From assembly GCA_907163375.1 (NCBI GenBank), contig CAJQUW010005219.1:62001-126000 (forward strand): a stretch of 64,000 nucleotides of DNA, written 5' to 3'. The position numbers and the translations under genes were made by a program. A model generated the notes under the pieces. It saw nothing but the letters and a program-made list of their open reading frames with translations, searched no databases and had not been told where the DNA came from. The DNA comes from Prostheceraeus crozeri (lineage: Eukaryota; Platyhelminthes; Polycladida; Euryleptidae). Shown in pieces: positions 56,582 to 64,000 of this stretch; positions within the stretch are counted from its first letter, which is position 1; the number at the start of each line of letters is the position of its first letter.

Positions 56582-57518
56582 TATTTTCCTCGAAAACCTC
56601 AACTTCACACAAATACAATTCCTGTTCGGTGATGTCCCTTAAAATTGAAACAAATCTCCCTTGTGTATTATTGCATTCAATTGTAATCATTGGCCTGTCC
56701 TTTGACTCTGCTATCACTCCACAAAGATATTGATTTTCAAATCCAGACGTCCATGTAGCTCTTTCTATTCTGCTCACGTAAATCTTGCTCCCTGCAAGCG
56801 CCTCTGAGCAACAGTCCATTCGGTTATAAATGACAACTTTACTGATCGGATATTCGCCTTCAAGGTCAACACTCCAATCACTTATTGTACTATTGGTACG
56901 TGCACACGAGCCATCACGATAATTAGGATTAACGCTTCCATCAACTGCGAGATCTGAATATTTGTCACCAAAGGTTGAGCTTTGCTTTGTTTTCTTCTGA
57001 AGAGCCAATTTATAACTTCTACCAAAAACTTCAACTTCGCAAAGATAAAGTTCGGGAGAATCTTTTAGGATCGACACAAACCGTCCAGGCTTATTTCTAC
57101 AGCTGATCATTATCATGGTCTTATTTGTTGAATCACCAACCTGTCCGCAGAAATATTGATTGTCAAAATCTGAGTCCCATGTTGCCCTTTCAACAGTGCT
57201 GATGTAAACTTTGGCACCAGTGAAGACCTCAGAGCAGCAATCCAGACGATTATAAATGACAACCATGCCAATGGGATGTTCTGCTTCAAGATCCATATTC
57301 CAGTAAGGCTTTTTGACTTTTGTTATCGAACATGAGTCTGGATCTATTCTTCCATCAACCGCTAGTTTAGACTGAAAATGCAAGTATGTTGAACTTTGAG
57401 AAGTATTTTTCCAGAATGCAAAATTTCTATTATGAAATTCATTGACTTTGTCAGAAGACGTTGCCTTTGCCAAAACCAGAAAACTAAACAAAAGCAAATT
57501 TGATTTCCATGACACCAT
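56582..57518 (-). CDS. FTP/C-type lectin gene, exon 1: signal peptide, two FTP domains
   Basis: Starts at the methionine at 57518 in a good context (A at -3, G at +4); residues 5-21 form a hydrophobic signal peptide. Two tandem FTP (fucolectin/tachylectin-4/pentraxin, F5/8-like) domains follow, about residues 33-166 and 171-310. Each has LAVDG, an N-R-x-D-C-C-S-E strand with the tandem cysteines, QYFCG or QYLCG, and CEVEVF at the end. The eel fucolectin sugar motif is H-X24-R-X-D-X4-(R/K); here R-x-D is kept but the His positions are Thr66 and Thr208 and the last positions are Val98 and Ala240, so fucose binding is doubtful. Donor A/GTAAGT after 312 codons plus one base. The open frame runs 25 codons into the intron, so a two-FTP isoform is possible. 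Confidence 0.9.
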
Positions 57519-58689
57519 CTTTAAGATATCCTCAGATGCTTTGTGGCATTAGATAAAATATTAGGAGGTGCAGTCGAATAGCATTGAAATCAATTTGATT
57601 TAATTTTATTCTCACTCCACCTTGACATCTCAATTTGTTTCCATCTTCTTTGAAATCGAGACATCATGCGCAAAGGCTTATCGTTGAAAAAACATCGTCA
57701 CAAACATCGATGACTTGGGCGGATACAAGAAAAGTTTGACAAAAAGAAATTTCGTTAGAGATAATTGATTTTAGATGTGAAAAGAGATCTTTTGATAGAG
57801 TCAGACTTCTCACTTTCAATTGTCAGAGAACTTACTTCACTGTCATCCTGCTATTTACAAGGACTGTCTATTATTCCTCCTCTCGATAATCAAAGGTGCT
57901 CTCCTTGAACTATTTGATGACCGAAAGGTGATTGACACAAGCTCAATTTCCCCTTCAGATATCAGACATTATTTAGCTGAATCGTTCGAGGAGAAATATG
58001 AGCAACTTATCCGCCTAGAACTGACATTTGTATGAAGGTCTAGAATTCAGTGCCTCGTTCTGAATTTCCTTATTTTGCTGTCAAAAGTAAATTATTCTTC
58101 AGTTGCAACAAATAATTGTTAAAAATCGTTAGGGCTGTACTCGGTCACCGGTTCTTCTGCTTACACCGTTAATCCGGCGGATGCACCGAAATGTTAATGC
58201 ATTTCCTGATGTTGAGGAAAATAAGTGAAAGAAGTGTTGAAAATTCGATAATTCAAGTTCATGATGAATAATTTCAGACTGCGAAGTATCAATTCGCAGA
58301 ATTTCGATCTCAGAAATTCGGAATCTCAGAATGAGTACTGCGCTTCCTGGTGTTGATCCTTTTGTTAAGATGTGGGAAAGCAGAAGAGATATTTTGGACA
58401 CACAAGTGCAGCTAATACAATGGTAGGCATAGGCACGTTAGATCATTATAGAAATCCGGTTATAAAAGGCATTTTAGCCCGTAGACCTTTGAAACTTTGT
58501 TTAAAAGACCTTCGTATCGAAACTGCTCAAGTCGCTTAAAAACACAATTAAAAGTATCGTTGTTCAGTCAATAGAATGGCTGAACAAGGAAGTCTGAGTC
58601 TGGAAGTCTGAGTGGGGCGCTCATCGGTGGAAAAAGTGTCGAAAAAATAGTCGTATCAACCCCCAGAGACTTGAGCTTCTTCACACCAT
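57519..58689. other. Upstream of the lectin gene; no gene seen
   Basis: Would hold the lectin promoter; no TATA box stands out near the start. GGGCTGTACTCGGTCACCGG near 58131 resembles a hAT end, but no partner was found. Short frames at 57820 (plus) and 58401 (minus) are unrecognised. Confidence 0.4.
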
Positions 58690-59664
58690 CTGAGACCTGA
58701 GGGGGGTCAGGCCACCCCTTCTGCAAATTCTTAGTTTGCCTGCTTACACGTAAATCGATATCAAAACATTAGAAAAGTTGATTGTAAGTAATATAATGAT
58801 GCTTGCGTGTAGTGGGTTAATATATAACTAATCCTTCGAGTGTCTTTTAGTCTTCTCATTATTAAACACATTCGAGAAGATTTCGATTTTATAAGTCAAC
58901 AATATTTAGCACAGCATCAGTTGTAATAAGAGGCGGTCTTACGATTTTTGCTGTAACCATAAAAAGTCATATAGTCGATTTTAATGGAATTGAGGGGAGC
59001 CCTTACATTACTATTGCATCCGTCATCCGTTTGTCAAATCGGAATAAAGCATTTAACTGTTATTACTATTATTTGCCCATTGTTTGAAATTTGTCCAAAC
59101 CTATCCGAAATAGGCCTGAAATCAGCCATAATTGCTACAATTTTTGGACCCTAAAAACAACAGTGGAGATCTATTACTGCTGTGAAAGCTTTGCCAACAG
59201 TCTGGTTTAAGTGTAGAGCTATGAATATAAAGAGAGCTTTCATTTTGAAGATTGATTTATGTTCATATAATCCGACCAGTCATGCTCGATAATGTGCGAA
59301 AGCAAAATATTTATATTTTGCGATCTTCTAACACGACGCAAATATGCGAGCATGATGTAAATAATGAATAAACAAATTCTCACTCTTTATGCACCATCGT
59401 GGATATTTCCAAAATCATTTTTCATCCTATAGTAAAAATCTTGCGATGGGAATTTCTACATCCTCTGAGACCTGAATGAGAGGGGGTCAGTTGGCCTGTC
59501 TACCATACATCTACTGATTCAATTGAAATGAAATAACACGTCATGCAGATTTACCATCCAAAATTAGGATTTTGCGTTGGCATGAGCCGAATTTATCTTC
59601 AGCACAAAAACTGAAATGGAAAACATGGTTCCAGGGTCAACGGGACCCCCCTCAGGTCTCTGAG
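58690..59664. mobile_element. Candidate TIR element (GAGACCTGAGGGGGGTC)
   Basis: The 17-mer GAGACCTGAGGGGGGTC near the left end is exactly inverted at the right end (GACCCCCCTCAGGTCTC, 59644..59660). A third, imperfect copy in the left orientation lies at 59464..59488. No coding region. It is probably a small non-autonomous DNA transposon about 975 bp long; target duplication not evident. The hAT relic starts two bases beyond its right end. Confidence 0.5.
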
Positions 59665-59665
59665 G

Positions 59666-61330
59666 TAGAGATGGAAACGGGTCAAGTAGTGTGACCCGTG
59701 ACCCGCATAGTTTCAAATTTGCAGACCAGTGACCCGTTTGAACCGTGACCCGCAGATCCGCGGGTCTGTTATGGGTCAGCAACAAAAGGCTCAGACCCGT
59801 GACCCGCAATTATTCAAAAAAAGTATATGAATTTTAACTTTCATTTCATCTATCTTATAGCGATATACAGAGACTTTGTTAAAGATTCCTGATGTTAATG
59901 CACGCTCACGTAGCAAATAACCTATCAGTAATAATTTGATATTCGTATTGATAGTACAAGCTTTATTTCGAAATGACAGACGCCTTAACACGTTTCTGCT
60001 AGTTTATAGGCCTATCATTGTCTCCTCCACGTTTAAAAAGTTAACAAAAATAGTTTTAAACATTCTGCTTTATAAGGATTAATGACTATTGATAACCAAA
60101 ATGAAATGGTGATCAAGTGCATGAGATACAATAATCAAATCATTACATTTCGCCTGCTATTTTTTTCCTCTGGCATGTGACTAAAAGAATTATAGATTTT
60201 TATATAGTTACGTTAATTCAATAAAATAAGTAGGTTTAAAAAAGTCGAGGTTTATAGAAAATTAGTTCTTCAAGAATGTAAGTTTTGTGAAATTTTCCGG
60301 CAGAAATGCTATGCTGTACATATTAGGGCCTACCGTAATTCACGTAATATTGAAAGCGATAACGCGTGTAGTAAAAAAAATAATTATTTTTCGGAGCACA
60401 ATCACCAAATCGGTGAAAATTATGACAAAACGATCATGAATTGAAGGAACTATTCAAATCAAATTACAAGTAGATACGGCATATTATCGAATAGGATGAG
60501 TGACAGAATACAGAGTCAGAGGTTCGTATAATATTCAAGGGATACGCTAATGGCGTCCACCGCTTCGGGCTCCAGTTGATTTCGGATAGGGCGCATAATA
60601 GATCCGCTATTGAATGCACTGAAGTGTCTTTCAGACTCTGATGAAGAAACTGGAATGACATATATTGAGTGAGCTATTCTCGCAAGAATTGGCATTGCAC
60701 TTTTCCTCTCGTGCCAAAGCTTCAACAGATCAAAGTTTTCGGAACAAGGTGATGGTATGAAGTTATATTGTTGCAACTCAGTTGTAATACTTCCGTTGTC
60801 GAACTTTTCTGAAATTCTAAGGAACGCTCACCCTCATGAGATCTAGAACTTGAAAATACTATATCCAGCTTTCCACATTTATTTCTCTTAGATTCAGGTT
60901 CTCGAAATGCACATAGGCCTCCATCATCTTGGGACTTGTTAGTGTGTTCATCACTTACGGAATGAATGCCTTGAATTACTTGTGGGCGAAACATTGTTTG
61001 ATATTTTCTGTTCGTGCACATGGAAAATTCACGCAAAGTAGGATCTAAAATAGCTGCCACCATGTGTAAAGAATTTATGCTTGACCACATCTTGGCATCA
61101 AGAGTCTCGACAAAATTCTTTTTCATGCAATTCATACTATCCGTGTATTCGAGAGAACTACAAGCTGACCAATTGTTTCGTATATAGTAAAAACTGGGGA
61201 GAACATTCTGCAGTGTAGGTTTTTTTCGCGAATTCCAACATGTCAATGACATCTCCGATAGGATCAAGGAAATTGCTAACTTCTCGCAATAAGTCGATAT
61301 TGAGACGCATATAAATCGTTGCAGAGTAAT
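59666..61330 (-). mobile_element. hAT element, one end and transposase half
   Basis: The left end reads TAGAGATGGAAACGGGTC, a hAT-like terminus, followed by a cluster of GTGACCCG / GACCCG motifs (59690-59805) as in subterminal repeats. The transposase C-terminal half lies at 60516..61267. No opposite end was found before the foldback element at 61540, so the copy is truncated. Confidence 0.7.
60516..61267 (-). pseudogene. hAT transposase, C-terminal half
   Basis: The frame 61267..60722 encodes the region before the dimerisation domain (SLHMVAAILDPTLREFSMC, the usual A-x-x-L-D-P-R-F site, here L-D-P-T-L). The frame 60776..60516 holds the hATC dimerisation domain: PILARIAHSIYVIPVSSSES followed by ERHFSAFNSG and LEPEAVDAISVSL. 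A frameshift joins them near 60740. The N-terminal BED zinc finger and first catalytic aspartate are absent. Related in type, not obviously in sequence, to the MITE at 47546. Confidence 0.8.
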
Positions 61331-61539
61331 CTTAATGATTTATAAATGTATGATCGCCGTGACCCATAACGTCCGTATTATTAACTTCTGAATGATTTAT
61401 ATTTATAATGATTTTTACCAGGTTTACAGTATATATATATCTACAAGGACAAAGGCGTATTTGAATAAAAAATACACGCACATGCAAAGTAACTTACATG
61501 TATTTTAGTTTTTAACTTATATCTCTGCTCTGAAGGTTA

Positions 61540-62287
61540 TAGTCCGGGAGCTAGCGTGAAGTTGTGCAGAGAACGAGGTAGTACATAAAACTTTCACATA
61601 GCATAGTACACCTCTAACCTACTGCAAAACTTCGCGTCTGCCGGATCAGATCATTGGCTTTTCAGAAATAGAGAGGATAACACAATCCTATGTATTTCCA
61701 GTGGTAAAATTGTGACATTTAAGGTGTTGACTCCATTTTTTCGAATTTTTGCTCATAAAAGTTACACAAATTGGTATTTTGTTGAACTGGTTATTATAGA
61801 AATCCTCTACAGATCATGATCTTTCAAATGGGCTGTCATTTTGTGACAGAGGGTGAAGTAAAGTGTACAAACAGACACTTTTCGTTTAAGTATAGCAACA
61901 ATTTTCCTGAAATTTCTATGTTAAAATTTGCAGTTGCACCAACGAAAAGTGTCTGTTTTAACACTTTACTTCATCCTCTGTCACAAAATGACAGCCCATT
62001 TGAAAGATCATGATCTGTAGAGGATTTCTATAATAACCAGCTCAACAAAATACCAATTTGTGTAACCTTTATGAGCAAAAATTCGAAAAAATGGAGTCAA
62101 CACCTTAAATGTCACAATTTTACCACTGGAAATACATAGGATTGTGTTATCCTCTCTATTTCTGAAAAGCCAATGATCTGATCCGGCAGACGCGAAGTTT
62201 TGCAGTAGGTTAGAGGTGTACTATGCTATGTGAAAGTTTTATGTACTACCTCGTTCCCTGCACAACTTCACGCTAGCTCCCGGACTA
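61540..62287. mobile_element. 748-bp foldback element with TTA duplication
   Basis: Almost the whole element is one inverted repeat: arms of about 345-350 bp mirror each other around 61913, with a loop of roughly 54 bases. Ends are TAGTCCGGGAGCTAGCGTGA and its reverse complement, flanked on both sides by TTA (61537..61539 and 62288..62290). Three-base TWA duplications are typical of PIF/Harbinger. No protein is encoded; the frames seen are chance. Arms are nearly identical, so it is young or kept alike by gene conversion. Confidence 0.88.
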
Positions 62288-63020
62288 TTAAACATGAATA
62301 ACAAAATTTAAGTTTTTATCAGCCTCAAACAGGAATCCCAAAGAGGTGAACTATCTAACATATCTCAGCTTACGCGAGCTAGATTTCCACCGCACGTCGC
62401 TGCCTTCAAAACATTCATATTGCCAGTGACAGGTAATAGTTGAAAAAGTAAAAGTCAAACAGACAGCTGCAGATTGAGTATTCAAGTTCATCAGGCTGGA
62501 TTGGTTTGAGATGCTAGACTTCATATACTTAGGGTCACATCATCCTACGTCTTCACGGTCCGATTGCTTGCGCGCGCGAGAGAGGCAGAAGATGAGAATC
62601 CTCTCACAGAATGATGTGGCACTCTATGCCTATTGCGATTCTTCACCCGACACTTCTTGTCAGAAAGGATAAAATTAAAGCACATGCATATAGGAAGCAG
62701 ATTGAAGTTTTCGATAAAAAGGAGATTTTCTGTGTTTTATCTGAAAAGCACAAGGTCTAGAGCCATAATTTACATTTTATTTCCTTGCTTTTTAGGTCCC
62801 ATTTCTAAATGCTAGGTAACAATGGAAAAGACATTCTTCTTTGATCGGCGCTTCGTACGTTCTTATTGAAGAGCAAACACGAAACTAATTAGCTTTGTCT
62901 CAGACACAGGTTCTACAGCTGTTGATATCTGTTCTGTAAACGTGGCAGCAGATCGATAGATATACACGCACGATTATCAATAAAAGACTGATATGTAATA
63001 AATAAAAAATAAAAAAGGAC
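62288..63020. other. No gene seen
   Basis: Non-coding, with a GCGCGCGAGAGAG purine-rich patch near 62572. Ends at an A-rich run just before the LINE fragment. Confidence 0.45.
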
Positions 63021-63755
63021 ATGAAGTCTGGGTATGTTGGAGATTTCTGGTGTTACTCATACTATTCAACTCTAATCAAGTGCCCCGATGACTTCACCAT
63101 CATCATCAAACTCCACACCGATGACCCTCTGAGCAGGAAGGCGAGTATTACAAACGCAGTTAATCATCTCTCAACTTGGTGTGCTAAAAATGGACTAACA
63201 GTCAGTACAGAAAAATCATGTTTTATGCCAAACACTCGTAATAACGCAACCTTGCCATCACCAATGATTGTGAAACAATGTGATAAGATCAAAGTTCTTG
63301 GAGTCCATTTGAATTCACGCCTAGATTGGACATCCCATACTGAGGCTATCGTAAAAAAAGCCAATCAACAGTTCTACGCACTGAAAGCTATGAAATTGTA
63401 TATTACTACATCCGAACATCACTTGATTTATGATTCAACTATTGGATCATTAATAGAATACTGTTGTCCAGTTTTTGTCAAATTACCCGAAAAGGTAGCC
63501 TTTGAGATTCAAAGAATCGACAACCAAGCACATACAATAATATTTGGCGATAATTCACGAACCTGTAAATGTAACAACGAGTGCATTAAAACAAGAAGAA
63601 CTTACCAAAGTTTGAGATTTTTCCATCGTATTGAAAGCAATGAGAATCACCTACTCTACGACCTTTTGCAAGAACGATTGCCGAGGTGTCAACACTAGCG
63701 CCTTCCACTATGCCGCACTCATTGGTATAAAAACTCTCTCTTCCCATTTAACTGA
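63021..63755 (+). pseudogene. LINE RT 3' fragment, one stop
   Basis: A long plus-strand frame starts in the RT active-site block (PDDFTIIIKL, where Y-A-D-D is expected) and continues through LSTWCAKNGLTVSTEKSCFM, KIKVLGVHLNSRLDWTSHTE, LIEYCCPVF and a C-terminal domain with CKCNNEC. A single in-frame TAG (63696..63698) separates it from the normal end RLPLCRTHWYKNSLFPFN (stop 63753..63755). The copy is 5'-truncated near 63020, as usual for LINE insertions, and little decayed, so it is recent. Probably CR1/L2-like. Confidence 0.8.
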
Positions 63756-63934
63756 CTTTGGCGAATAATTGACTTTTTCTGATTTACATTTTTTCATACA
63801 ACTGGAATATATTCTATGTTACACGTATTGTAGCATCTGCAATATCAGGATTTCCGTTCACAAGAGAATATACATTATCTTATCTCATGAAGTTATAAAG
63901 AAAGGTTAAATGTACTAAAAGTGCGCTCGTACTC

Positions 63935-64000
63935 CACAAGTATCTGTACACAGTGAACATTTTTATATGAAAAGATTCAGTTTTTTGCGGAGATTACGTT
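63935..64000 (+). repeat. Penelope-associated repeat, copy 3 (cut by window end)
   Basis: TATCTGTACACAG and the following bases up to the window end track 14547..14612 closely. It suggests another Penelope-related copy continues beyond the window. Confidence 0.6.

Noticed and set aside
58129-58401. 90-codon minus-strand frame and a hAT-like GGGCTGTACTCGG end
   Set aside because: No recognised protein motif and no partner end or 8-bp duplication.
61816-62013. 65-codon plus-strand frame
   Set aside because: Lies inside the foldback element and spans its loop; chance frame in inverted-repeat DNA.
1-64000. CRISPR arrays, riboswitches, bacterial operons, rRNA genes
   Set aside because: None seen; spacing, introns and transposon content are those of an animal nuclear genome.

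Overview
The window is nuclear DNA of an invertebrate animal, probably a marine non-vertebrate deuterostome or lophotrochozoan; I cannot place it more closely. The evidence is split genes with GT-AG (and one GC-AG) introns, secreted lectin and thrombospondin-like host exons, and a dense layer of animal transposons: Penelope-like elements, RTE and CR1/jockey-type LINEs, Tc1, piggyBac, hAT, Gypsy and a Polinton-like relic. No bacterial genes, operons, CRISPR arrays or rRNA genes were seen.

Two host genes can be assembled, both on the minus strand. The better one (51089..57518) is a three-exon gene whose exons join in frame with matching phases to a 459-residue secreted protein: signal peptide, two tandem fucolectin/F5-8-type (FTP) domains and a C-type lectin domain. 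Neither lectin fold keeps its classical sugar-binding residues. The second (29565..36078) is an unrecognised multi-exon gene. Its first three exons are phase-compatible, one has a thrombospondin-type-1-like W..W..W / R.R.C signature, and a lone exon at 8806..8909 looks like a diverged relative of one of them.

Layout. 1-8290: a Gypsy LTR retrotransposon fossil split by a Polinton-like fossil, with a second, inverted Polinton-like piece on its left. 8291-16330: a lone host-type exon, a piggyBac relic, a CACTG-ended MITE inserted beside a LINE scrap, a Penelope-related repeat and quiet AT-rich DNA. 16338-23110: a Tc1 element, then a minus-strand LINE interrupted by a second Tc1 element and carrying a 256-bp perfect-centre palindrome. 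23600-26100: Penelope-like element 1 with a hammerhead-ribozyme-like motif. 26385-29370: RTE LINE. 29565-36078: host gene 2, with a DNA transposon of a DUF7869-like family in one intron. 37400-39835: a Penelope endonuclease scrap and a second piggyBac relic. 40250-44570: a plus-strand LINE interrupted by Penelope-like element 2. 44593-48784: a Tc1 relic invaded by a long-inverted-repeat element, then a hAT MITE with a perfect 8-bp target duplication. 50296-57518: a rearranged second MITE copy and the lectin gene, with Penelope-like element 3 in its first intron. 58690-63755: a TIR element, a hAT transposase relic, a 748-bp foldback element and a LINE 3' scrap.

Nearly all coding signal outside the host exons belongs to decayed mobile elements. 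Nested insertions give relative ages: the LINEs at 17720-23110 and 40250-44570, the Gypsy element and Tc1 copy 3 predate the elements inside them.
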